Assembly: GCA_036417435.1 (NCBI GenBank)
Contig: CM070899.1
Location: 173,195,494 to 173,259,493, forward strand
Origin: Inia geoffrensis
Lineage: Eukaryota; Chordata; Mammalia; Artiodactyla; Iniidae
Reading direction: 5' to 3'
DNA length: 64,000 nucleotides
Of this stretch, positions 46,931-58,037 are shown piece after piece (within the stretch, counting starts at the first letter, position 1; the number at the start of each line of letters is the position of its first letter). The position numbers and the translations under genes were made by a program. Under the pieces are notes generated by a model. It was not told the DNA's origin and ran no database searches. It worked only from the letters and a program-made list of their open reading frames with translations.

Positions 46931-48894
46931 AAAATGCTCTGGATTAATAGAAAACTTGAGGTATAGTAAGGCTAACATATCGGCACACAATGTTCATTAA
47001 AAAGATAGTTTATTACTCACGGTTCCTAAGGGGAGAGGGCATGCCATGACCTGAGGGGCCGCCTGGGGAAGCATCGGGGTTGGTCGTGAGGTCTTTACTG
47101 TAGATCTTTGTCTCATTCTCTATTTTCTCCCAGATTAAAACTATTTTTTATATTATATATTGAAACTAATCTCTCTTCTGAGTTCCTCCAATATTCTTCC
47201 TCCCTCTTTCACTCATTTTCTGTATTCTTTTGGATATGGTTGCAACTTTCTAAAGAAAAAAATAAAAGAGTTTGCTGGAGACAAAATGTCTTCACTGACG
47301 AGGAAAAGAAGCTGAGTGAACAAGTGCTTATAGGACATAGAAACATCCTTTTAAAAGAGAATGGAGGAAAGAAAATTTGGGAATATTTACAGTTGAAAGT
47401 GAAGGCCTGTTAGGTTTGTAAGAAGCAGATGGATTGAACTGAATAGGGTAATTTATGGATTTTAATGTGGCATGAACCTGTGGTGAAAGATTGCTCTACA
47501 CATCTGTGCAGACCCAAATGTTGTAATATGTTAGCTGTCAGAAGAACTTTAGGAGAATTTATGGATGGTATCATATTTCCATTCTAATGTTAAGTGCATG
47601 GCAAAGGTGCTGTGTTTCTGGGTGACCCTGGAACAGGATGGAAGTCTTCCTTGGATTGTCAGGGTTCTAGTGGGACAAGTTGAAAAGCATAGAGAACCCA
47701 TTCCAGATGGACTCTAAGTGGATAACAATGTATGACTTAGCTGAAGGAAAGAATTGTTCTGTATATCCTTCTAGAATTCATGAGGGATTAATTAATCCAT
47801 AAGAAATATTAGTTAAGACTTCCTTTTTTGAGTCAGCCTTACTTTCCTGTCCCTTTGATGGTCAAGGCATAGAAATATATTACAAATGGAGCAATAACAG
47901 AAAAGGTATGAATTTGGTGATGGTCCAAGGATATTTCTCAAAGCTCAGGCCCATCAGACCTTGAACAAATCTTTTTCAAATAGATTATGCAGTTGACTTT
48001 GGGTCTTAAATAGAAACTAGAGAGATACTAGAAAGTGAAAATTCCATGTATAATCTAATGCAGAACTCACAAACCAGTGCGCTGTAGAGTTGCCAGACTG
48101 GACATGGAAAGGCCTTTCATTTACTCCAGTATTCCTTGTACACATGACCATGTTATAGGTATATCATGATGGAAAAATGGTTGGAAAGTGCTGATCTGAC
48201 TTGACTATGAAGTAACTGTGGTCTAGAAGGATAATACTATTTGTTATAGTCACACCGTACCATTGCCTGTTTAGCACAATGATAGATTTATCTCTTATTA
48301 TAAGGGTACTTTCAAGGGCAAAGCATATGTGTTATTCAAAAGGAAAAACCTGAAGATATGGGGTGAGTACATGTGTTTACATAAGTGCACATGAATGAAG
48401 CACTAGAAATGATCTTGGCTTTACCATCAGATTCATCATTGTTTATTTTGTTAATGGGGGCTCTAAATTCGTACATCAAGTTGGATTTATGGAAATCTCT
48501 TCTGTAGGTGAGCAGTTGAATAGAAAACTACCGCCTTTCCTTACTTCTAATATAAAATACTCTGTTTGGGTGAGTGCATTTTGTAGCACTACTCTCTATA
48601 TTTAGGTAACTGTAAGTTGAAAATTAAGCATTCTTTCTGGGTCAAGATATCACACAAGATACGTAAATCAAGAATGCTTTGTGTTTTTCCTTTACAAATG
48701 GTGCTGAATTGCTATTATTTTGTACATTTAATACAACTTTTGGCAGCATTCTTTTATCCATATTTTCTATTTCAGTGACTGTAGTCACTAAATTCTTAGC
48801 CCTGTGAGCCAGAAATGTGTGGGTTATCTTTGACATATGCCTCTCTTTCACCTGCCACATTGAATTAGTCCTCAAGTACTTTCAATTTTCTCTC
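46931..48894. other. Unassigned non-coding stretch
   Basis: Nearly 2 kb without a recognised gene or repeat. The 101-codon frame at 47108-47413 and the 77-codon minus frame at 48642-48875 have no domain I know. Confidence 0.4.
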
Positions 48895-49095
48895 TATTAT
48901 TTCTGCCTTAGTTTGTGATCCTGTGGATTATTGCAACAACTTCTTTATTGACTTCTCAAAATCCAAGCCTCCCTTTCCTCTTGTCCCTACTCCACATTGC
49001 TACCAGAATGTTCTTCCTAAAATGCAAGCTTGCTTTTGTTATTTGTTGTTGTTGTTGCCTGTAAGATGAAGAACAGGTTCCTTAGCACGGTTGTG
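48895..49095 (+). repeat. L2 LINE fragment
   Basis: Sense L2: tgtggattattgcaacaact, ccacattgctaccagaatgt, tcttcctaaaatgcaagctt, gtaagatgaagaacaggttc. It matches the other strand of the text seen in the antisense L2 relics elsewhere in the window. Confidence 0.6.
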
Positions 49096-49253
49096 AGTAA
49101 AGTGTTAACAAAACTCTTTTCTCTTCTACATGAGAAATTTATCTTGAATTAAGTGCTTCCTTCCCCCTGAAAACTGGGTAAAGGTAGAATGTCAGCTGTA
49201 TTACGAAGCAATATTTCTAATGGTAAAGTCACCTGTCACTGGGATACTGCATC
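49096..49253. other. Unassigned stretch before the SINE pair
   Basis: No gene or repeat recognised. Confidence 0.3.
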
Positions 49254-49270
49254 TCGTCCAGAAGAGTTTT

Positions 49271-49503
49271 TTTTTCTTTTTCTTTTTCTTTTTCTTTTTC
49301 TTTTTTTTTTTGCAGTACACGGGCCTCTCACTGTTGTGGCCTCTCCCGTTGCAGAGCACAGGCTCCGGATGCGCAGGCTCAGCGGCCATGGCTTACAGGC
49401 CCAGCCGCTCCGTGGCATGTGGGATCTTCCTGGACCGGGGCACAAACCCGTGTCCCCTGCATCGGCAGGCGGACTCTCAACTGCTGCGCCACCAGGGAAG
49501 CCC
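49271..49503 (-). repeat. CHR-2-type SINE, first of a pair
   Basis: Antisense copy. Its tail is not plain poly-T but a hexamer repeat, five units of tttttc, then a T run and tgcagtacacgggcctctca. The 5' end is caccagggaagccc. Flanks: tcgtccagaagagtttt (49254-49270) and tcgtccaagagagtttt (49504-49520), a 17-bp duplication differing only by an ag/ga swap. The 246- and 186-codon frames across this pair are SINE read-through. Confidence 0.95.
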
Positions 49504-49521
49504 TCGTCCAAGAGAGTTTTG

Positions 49522-49750
49522 TTTTTTTTTTGTTGTTGTTGTTTTTGTTTTTGTTTTTGCGGTACGCGGGCCTCTCACTGTTGTGGCCTCTCCCGTTGCG
49601 GAGCACAGGCTCCGGACGCGCAGGCTCAGCGGCCATGGCTCACGGGCCCAGCCACTCTGCGGCATGTGGGATCTTCCCGGACCGGGGCACGAACCCGTGT
49701 CCCCTGCATCGGCAGGCGGGCTCTCAACCACTGCGCCACCAGGGAAGCCC
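49522..49750 (-). repeat. CHR-2-type SINE, second of a pair, in the same target
   Basis: Antisense copy with a tail made of T, tgttgttgttg and gttttt units, then tgcggtacgcgggcctctca and the 5' end caccagggaagccc. The exact 15-bp flank tccaagagagttttg occurs at 49507-49521 and 49751-49765. The left flank is itself part of the first SINE's right target copy, so the two insertions used one site. Confidence 0.96.
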
Positions 49751-49765
49751 TCCAAGAGAGTTTTG

Positions 49766-50770
49766 AGTGGAAAAACGTAGCTTTGGGTTCCTCAAGTGTG
49801 CTGGTGCTTGTAACTGGACATGTCTCTGGTTCGCTGGAAGCTTTGTCTATAGAACTGTTACAAGAGATACTGGCTTCTGTGTGGGTCATGGGGCTGCTAA
49901 ACTGTTGTGACCCCTACACTCATCAGTAAGACCTCACTCTGGCACCAGGGTATTGGTTGGGATGGGGCCAAAGAACACTAAACTCTGTAAGGCCACGAGG
50001 GCTTCTTCTGAGGAAATATGCCTGATACTGCCCTGCTGGCATGTCCGTGTCCTTCTAAGTTAATCTTATGCCAGGCATAGATGATTACAGTCCTGTGGGC
50101 TTGATGGTTTAGCTGAACTCAAAGATCAACAAGAGGCAACATGGCAGTGACTTACCAGTTCCTCTTCCTGCTTTCTGCATTTATCTCCGTCCACTCAAAT
50201 TCATATCTTATACAGCAGTTCTATTTGTAGTTCTCTGAATGTGTTATACTTCATCCTCATATCTTATGTGTTTTTTCTTCCTCCTTCTCTTCCTCTTTTT
50301 TCCCTTCTCCTTTCCCTCTGTCCTTGCTTCCTTTTTTTCCTCCAGAATATTATTATCCTGATGAGTTCTACTTCTTTAGGTTTCAACGAAACCTAAATGC
50401 ATCTTGGATGCATTCTTGAACATCTAGAGTAGGAATTGGGTGGTCTGCAGGATAAGTGAGGCATACTCTTTGTTTTTTGTATGGTCTGATGCTAGGAATG
50501 TTTTTTACATTTTGGAATGGTTGGGGAAAAAAATCCAAAGGAGAATAATATTGTGGCATGTAAATTATATGCAAATAAAATTTCATTGTCCATAAACAAA
50601 GTTGTATTGTACAAATAGTGTAACCACACTTACTTGTTTATGTATCGTCTATGGCTTTTGGACTCTAGTGGCAGAGTTGAATAGTTGTGGCGGAGACCAA
50701 ATGACTCACAAAGCCTAAAATATTTATTATCTGGACTTTTTACAGATAAAATTTTCTAATCCCTAGTCTA
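49766..50770. other. Unassigned non-coding stretch
   Basis: No gene or repeat recognised. It includes a pyrimidine-rich run near 50275-50345. Confidence 0.4.
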
Positions 50771-50942
50771 CAGCACTACTGTTCAATAGAAATTTCTGTA
50801 GGGGTGGACATGTTTAAATTTGTACTCTTCCTTATGGTAGCTTCCAGCCTCGTGGCTATTTAAAATTAATAAAAATAAAATAAAAAATCAGCCCTTTAGT
50901 CTCACCAAGCCACATGTGTGGCTACCATAGTAGATAGCACTG
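50771..50942 (+). mobile_element. hAT-like MITE with inverted ends
   Basis: The left end cagcactactgttcaataga and the right end catagtagatagcactg are roughly inverted, and the interior has ttccagcctcgtggctattt and gccacatgtgtggctaccat. This fits a non-autonomous hAT element known in all mammals. The central A-rich part is decayed. The exact family is not named. Confidence 0.6.
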
Positions 50943-51722
50943 GTGTAGAGATCTGGCTTTGTTGTGTTGGCTAATTTCATAGCACCCTGGACACACATAT
51001 AGTTAGGTATGCTCTTGCATTTAATATATTGTTTAATGACATTATTCCTTTTTAAACTTTTTGGACCCAGAGAGTGAATTGGAGGAGAAAGTTACTTTTA
51101 TTTTATTTGACTTTGGATTTGTAGGGCCTATTATAGTACTTGGGAGATGGCAGCACCTAATACAAGTTTATCTAACAGCTCTATCTGGTGGTCGTGTTTT
51201 AAGTATATATATTATACCTCTGTTAAGCTACTTTTTTTAGACTCATTATAAAGGCTTTAGGAGTCTACTATAATATGACTACACTTGTCGGAATGACCAA
51301 CAGGATGTTTATTGCTGTCTGTCAGCCAGGCTTTGTAATAGGCATTACATACTGAGCATCCTAACTTGATTTCCACAAATTGGCAAAGTAAGTTGTTTAC
51401 TGTAGTCATCATTATATAGCTAGTACTGATTCACTATTCTCACATTATGATTTCACTTCCCCACCCCTTGGGGATTTTAGTTTTTAAAGGAACATTCTTT
51501 AATCCAATTAAGTGATTCTGGAATGCAAAATTTCAATAATCCAGAGTAACTGAAAAGGGATGGTACTGAGCAACAGAAACATAATCTCTGGTTTTCTTGA
51601 AACCTTATCACATGAGTGATCGTCTGCTTGTGTGCCTCATTGGTGGATTCCAATGGTGTTTAAATGATATAATTCCATTTATTTATACAGTGGGGAAAGG
51701 TATCCGAACGGGGGTCAGGACA
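50943..51722. other. Unassigned stretch
   Basis: No gene or repeat recognised. Confidence 0.35.
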
Positions 51723-52216
51723 TGTTACTGCAAAATATGGCACCTTGGCATATTGAATATTTTAAGCCGAAGGAATTTGAGAAAATGGCAGAATCAGACC
51801 TTCTCTCCAACCCTTCCCTTTATGACCCTGAAACAGGTCATAAAACACTCATGTGAAAGGTACCCTCTTTACACCCAGAGGAAAAGGAGCATCCTTCTCT
51901 CTGAAAACAAAGGGGCACCGAGAATAATCAGAACAAACTGTCCTTGATAAGTTTCTCTCAGTTTTACCCATTTTACCTCACACTCTCCTACCTATTGTAT
52001 TTCTCCATAACTGTCCACTCTTCATCAAACATGGCATAAAAATACACAGCTGTTTCTTTGGGTCTTAATTTTCTTAGGAAGGCTCCCATATCATGTAGGT
52101 CTTACATAAAATGAATTTGTATACTTTTCTCCTGTTAATCTCTCTTTGCCAATTTAATTTTCAGACCCAGCCAGGGACTCTAAGAGGGTTGAGGAACACT
52201 TTTTCCTCCCCTACGT
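51723..52216 (+). mobile_element. Solo ERV LTR (class I-like)
   Basis: Starts tgttactgcaaaatatggca and ends cactttttcctcccctac. The right third has the R/U5 style of class I endogenous retroviruses: gtatacttttctcctgttaa, tctctctttgccaatttaat and ttttcagacccagccaggga. No internal genes are adjacent. A target duplication is not clear. The 116-codon frame at 51597-51947 crosses its edge and is not a gene. Confidence 0.6.
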
Positions 52217-52364
52217 ATTGTATTTAATCTCCACAGTTATCTTGTGAGAGCATAACATTTCACACTTCTGCACTGATAAAAATAGAAGTTCAAAAAAAGG
52301 CTGAGAAAATGAGCAAATTGGGATGAAAAAACTGGATTCCCTAACTAAAAAGCTGTGACATTTG

Positions 52365-52713
52365 TCTTTGTCCTTTCCCATTGCTCTAACAAAATACCAC
52401 AGACTGGATAGCTTCTAGACATCAGATATGTATTTTTCATACTTCTGGTGGCTGGAAGTCTGAGATCAGGGTGCCAGCATGGTTGGGTGAGGGCCCATGC
52501 AGGTTGCATGCAGACTTCTTGTATCTGCATGTGGTGGGCCCCATGAACTAGCTCTTTGGGGTGTGTTGTATATGAGCATGAATTCCTTCATGAGGGCTCC
52601 ACCCTTACAACCTAAGCACCTCCCAGTGGCCCCACCTCCTAATATCATCACATTGGGCATTAAGATTTCAACATATAAGTTTTGGAGGGACAAACTTTCA
52701 GACTGTAACAACT
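52365..52713 (-). mobile_element. MLT1-type MaLR LTR
   Basis: Antisense MLT1: gctctaacaaaataccacag, tggctggaagtctgagatca, gaattccttcatgagggctc, ccccacctcctaatatcatc, aagatttcaacatataagtt and a final ttcagactgtaaca. The order is nearly end to end for the family, about 350 bp. Solo LTR. Confidence 0.8.
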
Positions 52714-53483
52714 TTCTTAATGGAAACTTCTTTGACAGACATGTTTAAGAATTAGGTGCCCTAGAATGACACATCTCCAAATATTGGAGACAATTCTGGG
52801 CTCAAGGAAATGGTGTTTATATCCAGTATGGTGACGAGGTATGATTTTCCAGGTAGTTCAATAGGATTCTGAGTGTTGCTCTGTCTTGTTTCTCATCTAC
52901 TACAATTAAGGCCACCTTTAAATAGCATCAACTCTATCAACCAGGGATCTACCCTTAGGTCTGCTGTCCACCCATTTATCTATGCCTTCCTTGAAGAGGC
53001 TCTTGCAAGTTCCTAGATTTTCGAAGTGTTCTGCAAGTCAGATGAAACTCACTAAAATATTTAACAGCTATAGCCTAATGTTCTTTTAACAAATGGGCTA
53101 AGAAGAGAAAATACCTCCTTGTGCAAGTTTGCTATCGCTATGTTTTATTTTAAAGATGCTCTTAAAATTCTGTCAGTAATATGTGAAAATATACTCACTG
53201 AGAAGAAAATTTAAATAAAGATTGTATTGTGTAAGCCCTGACAGTTTTTGGGGGGTGTTTTGTTTTTGTTCGCTTTTATAAAGCAGGTGCCTGGCTTAAG
53301 CTATGATCGCTGAGGCATCCAGTTCATGACTAGGCAGAGAGCCAGGGGGCCTCCCCCAACTGAGGTTCCTTTGTTTTAGAGATCTTGGTTGATTTTAATA
53401 GCCGACCAGTTGGGCTACTTTTTGTCTTCCTGCATGTTAAATTCCTGCTCTTATATTTTAAATTTCCATAAAGAAAGCCTGCC

Positions 53484-53485
<2 letters not shown>
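52714..53485. other. Unassigned stretch
   Basis: No gene or repeat recognised. Confidence 0.35.

Positions 53486-53524
<39 letters not shown>
53486..53524. repeat. (TA)n microsatellite
   Basis: About 19 uninterrupted TA units. It lies just left of catcttctttatccattcat, which in L1s is preceded by a short TA run, so the microsatellite probably grew from L1 sequence. Confidence 0.97.
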
Positions 53525-53525
<1 letters not shown>

Positions 53526-53615
53526 TATACCATCTTCTTTATCCATTCATCCATTGCTAAGCCCTTGAGGGTATTATGCTCAGTGAAATAAGTCAGAAAG
53601 ACATGGCTTTTCTCC
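53525..53615. repeat. Two small L1 fragments in opposite orientation
   Basis: Bases 53531-53560 (catcttctttatccattcat) are antisense distal L1 ORF2. Bases 53563-53610 (gagggtattatgctcagtga, aataagtcagaaagacat) are the sense strand of sequence that lies about 100 bp further along the same element. The change of strand marks an inversion junction. Confidence 0.65.
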
Positions 53616-53861
53616 GTATGTCTCACACATCTCAAGAGGCTATAGCTCGTGCATGTTATAACTGTGGAGGCAGGAATCAGAGTTGAAGAAGCATACAAGA
53701 GTTTGTCAAGCTTCTGTTTGCATCACATTTGCTATTGTCCCAAAGCGTATCATAAGGCTACGTGCAGAATTAGTGTGGGAACATACAAATAAAGATGTAA
53801 GTACTGGGAGATGTAAAAAATTGACGTAATCAATACAGTCTACCACAATACAAATGCAGCC
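53616..53861. other. Unassigned stretch
   Basis: No gene or repeat recognised. Confidence 0.3.
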
Positions 53862-53869
53862 TGATTTTA

Positions 53870-54350
53870 TTTTCTTCATCTTTATTGGAGTATAATTGTT
53901 TTACAGTGTTTTGTTAGTTTCTGCGGTACATCAAAGTGAATCAGCTATATGTATACACATATTGCCATATCCCCTCCCTCATGAGCCTCCCTCCCACCCC
54001 TCTAGGTCATCACAAAGCAGTGAGCTGATCTCCTTGTGCTAGGCAGCAGCTTCCCAGTAGCCATCCACTTTACATATGGTAGTATATATATTGTCAATGC
54101 TACCCTCTCACTTGGTCCCAGCTTCCCCTTCCCCCGAGTCCTCAAGTCCGTTCTTTACATCTGTATCTTTATTCCTGTCCTGCCACTATGTTCATCAGTA
54201 CCGTTTTTTTAGATTCCATATATATGCGTTAGCATGCGGTATGTGTTTTGCTCTTTGTGGCTTACTTCACTCTGTATGACAGACTCTAGGTCCATACACC
54301 TCATTACAAGTGACTCAATTTCGTTCCTTTTATGGCTGAGTAATATTCCC
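53870..54350 (-). other. L1-B 3' UTR
   Basis: A T-rich left edge (the A tail in antisense), then cttcatctttattggagtat, gttagtttctgcggtacatc, cccctccctcatgagcctcc and cttccccttcccccgagtcc. Nearly the same sequence forms the short insertions at 25.0 and 46.4 kb, so those come from the same or a close L1 group. Confidence 0.85.
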
Positions 54351-57300
54351 TTGTATATATGTGCCACATCTTCTTTATCCATTCATCTGTTGATGGACAT
54401 TTAGGTTGCTTCCATGTCCTGGCTATTGGAAATAGTGCTGCAATGAACATTGTGGTACATGTATCTTTTCGAATTATGGTTTTCTCAGGGTATATGCCCA
54501 GTAGTGGGATTGCTGGGTCATATAGTAGTTCTATTGTTAGTTTTTAAAGGAGCCTCCATACTGTTCTCCATAGTGGTTGTATCAATTTACATTCCCGCCA
54601 ACTGTGTAACAGGGTTCCCTTTTCTCCACACCCTCTCCAGCATTTATCGTTCCTAGATTTTTTGATGATGACCATTCTGACTGGTGTGAGATGATACCTC
54701 ATTGTAGTTTTGATTTGCATTTCTCTAATGATCAGTGATGTTGATCATCTTTTCATGTGTTTGTTGGCAATCTGTATGTCTTCTTTGGAGAAATGTCTGT
54801 TTAGTTGTTCCACCCATTTTTGGATTGGTTTTTTTTGATATTGAGCTGCATGAGCTGCTTGTATATTTTGAAGATTAATCCTTTCTCAGTCAGTTGCTTC
54901 ATTTGCGGATATTTCCTCCCATTCTGAGGGTTGTCTTTTCATCTTGATTATAGTTTCCTTTGCTATGCAAGGAAACCATATTAAATTTCATTAGGTCCCA
55001 TTTGTTTATTTTTGTTTTTATTTCCATTACTCTAGGAGGTGGGTCAAAAAGGATCTTGCTGTGATGTATGTCAGAGTGTTCTTCCTATGTTTTCCTCCAA
55101 GAGTTTTATAGTGTCTGACCTTACATTTATTTAGATCTTTAATCCATTTTGAGTTTATTTTTGGGTATAATGTTAGGAAGTGTTTTAATTTCATTCTTTT
55201 ACATGTAGCTGTCCAGTTATCCTAGCACCACTTATTGCAGATGCTGTCTTTTCTCCATTGTGTATTCTTGCCTCCTTTGTCAAAGATAAGTTGACCATAT
55301 GTGTGTGGGTTTACCTCTGGACTTTCTATCCTGTTGCATTGATCTATATTTCTGCTTTTTTGTCAGTACCACACTCTCTTGATTACTATAGCTTTGTACT
55401 ATAGCCTGAGGTTAGGGAGCCTGATTCCTCTAGGTCCATTTTTCTCAGAATGCTTTGGCTATTCGGGGTCTTTTGTGTTTCCATACAAATTGTGAAATTC
55501 TTTGTTCTAGTTCTGTGAAAAATCCCCTTGGTAATTTGATAGGGATTGCACTGAATTTGTAGATAGCTTTGGATAGTATAGTCATTTTCACGATGTTGAT
55601 TCTTCCAATACAAGAACGTGGTATATCTCTCCATCTGTTTGTATTGTCTTTGATTTCTTTCATCAGTGTCTTATAGTTTTCTGCATACAGGGCTTTTGCC
55701 TCCTTAGGTAGGTTTATTCCTAGGTATTTTATTCTTTTTGTTACAGTTGTAAATGGGAGTGTTTCCTTAATTTCTCTTTCCGATTTTTCATTGTTAGTGT
55801 ATAGGAATGCAAGAGATTTCTGTGCATTAATTTTGAATCCTGCTACTTTATCAAGTTCATTGATTAGCTCTAGTAGTTTTCTGGTGGCATCTTTATGATT
55901 TTCTATACATAGTATCACTCTCAGTGGCAGTTTTCCTTCCTCTTTTCCAGTTTGTATTCCTTTTATTTCTTTTTCTTCTCTGACTGCCGTGGCTAAGACT
56001 TACAAAACTATGTTGAATATTAGTGGTGAGAGTGGGCACCCTTGTCTTGTTCCTGGTCTTAGAGGAAATGCTTTCAGTTTTTCACCATTGAGAATGATGA
56101 TGTCTGTGGGTTTGTCATATATGGCTTTTATTATGTTGAGGTAGGTTCTCTCTATGCCCACTTTCTGGAGAGTTTTTATCATAAATCAGTGTTGAATTTT
56201 GTCAAAAGCATTGTCTACATCTATTGATTATGGTTTTTCACCTTCAGTTTGTTAATATGGTGTATCACATTGATTGATTTGCATATACTGAAGTATCCTT
56301 GCTTTCCTGGGTTAAAACCCACTTGATCATGGTGTATGATCCTTTTAATATGCTGTTGGATTCTGTTTGCTAATGTTTTGTTGAAGATTTTTGCATCTGT
56401 GTTCATCAGTGATATTTGCCTATAGTTTTCTTTTTCTGTGACATCTTTGTCTGGTTTTAGTATCAGGGTGATGGTGGCCTCATAGAATCAGTTTGGGAGA
56501 GTTTATTTTGGAAGAGTTTGAGAAGGTTAGGTCTTAGCTCTTCTCTAAACGTTTGGTAGAATTTGCCTGTGGTCCTGGGCTTTTGTTTGTTGGAGGATTT
56601 TTAATCACAGTTTCAACTTCAGTGCTTGTGATTGGTCTGTTTATATTTTCTATTTCTTCCTGGTTCAGTCTCAGAAAGTTGTGATTTTCTAGAAATTTGT
56701 CCATTTCTTCCAGGTTGTCCATTTTATTGGCATATAGTTGCTTGTAGTAGTATCTCATGATCCTTTGTGTTTCTGTGGTGTCAGTTGTTACTTCTCCGTT
56801 TTCATTTCTAATTCTATTGACTTGAGTCTTCTCCTTTTTTTTCTTGATGAGTCTGGCTAATGGTTTATCAATTTTGTTTATCTTCTCAATGAAATATCTT
56901 TTAGTTTTATTGATCTTTCCTGTTGTTTCCTTCATTTCTTATTCATTTATTTCTTTTCTGATCTTCATGATATCTTTTTTTCTGCTGACTTTGGGTTGTT
57001 TGTTCTTCTTTCTCCAATTGCTTTAGGTGTAAGGTTAGGTTAGTTGTTTGAGATTTTTCTTGTTTCTTGAGGTAGGATTGTATTGCTATAAACTTTCCTC
57101 TTAGAACTGCTTTTTCTGTATCCCAGAGATTTTTGTTCATCATGTTTTCATTGTCATTTGTTTCTAGGTATTTTTTAATTTCCTCTTTGATTTCTTCAGT
57201 GATCTCTTGGCTGTTAGTAGTGTATTGTCCAGCCTCCATGTGTTTGTACTTTTTTACAGCTTTTTCCTGTACTTGATTTCCAGTCTCACAGAGTTGTGGT

Positions 57301-57951
57301 CAGAAAAGAAGCTTGATATGATTTCAGTATTTTTAAAATTACCAAGGCTTGATTTGTGACCCAAGATGTGATCTATCCTGGAGAATATTCCATGTGCACT
57401 TGAGAAGAAAGTGTATTCTGTTGTTTTTGGATGGAATGTCCTATTAATATCAGTTAAGTCCATCTTGTCTAATGTGTCATTTAAAGCTTGTGTTTCCTTA
57501 TTTATGTTCATTTTGGATGATCTGTCCATTGGTGAAAGTGGGGTGTTAAATTCCCCTACTATGATTGTGTTACTGTTGTTTTCCCCTTTTATGGCTGTTA
57601 GCATTTGCCTTATGTATTGAGGTGCTCCTATGTTGGGTGCATAGATATTTGTTATATCTTCTTCTTGGATCCCTTGATTATTATGTAGCGTCCTTCCTTG
57701 TCTCTTGTAATAGTCTTTATTTTAAAGTCTATTTTGTCTGATATGAGAATTGCTACTCCAGCTTTGTTTTGTTTTGCATTTTCATGGAATATCTTTTGCC
57801 ATCCCTTCACTTTGAGTCTGTATGTGTCCATAGGTCTGAGGTGGGTCTCTTGTAGACAGCATATATATGGGTCTTGTTTTTGTACCCATTCAGCCAGTCT
57901 GTGTCTTTTGGTTGGAGCATTTAATCCATTTACATTTAAGGTAATTATCAA
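54351..57951 (-). pseudogene. L1-B ORF2 pseudogene (endonuclease and reverse transcriptase)
   Basis: About 1,200 codons are spread over several frames, against about 1,275 in intact L1 ORF2. From the N-terminus: endonuclease start at 57652-57951 ([47 protein letters not shown]), endonuclease end at 57254-57604 (IIVGEFNTPLSPMDRS, SRIDHILGHKSSL, FSDHNSVRLEI), linker at 56534-57239, RT fingers and palm at 56000-56406 ([29 protein letters not shown]), then 55445-55918 ([16 protein letters not shown]). The FADD catalytic codons expected at about 55918 are deleted. Stops separate these blocks. Confidence 0.9.
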
Positions 57952-58037
57952 TATGTACTTATTACCATTTTCTTAATTGTTTGGGGTTTGTTTTTGTAGG
58001 TCTTTTGCTCTTGTGTTTCCTGCCTAGAGAAGTTACT

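Noticed and set aside
49189..49929. 246-codon open frame (plus)
   Set aside because: It spans the two antisense CHR-2 SINEs and their tails. The peptide repeats the translated SINE body twice, so it is a repeat artefact.
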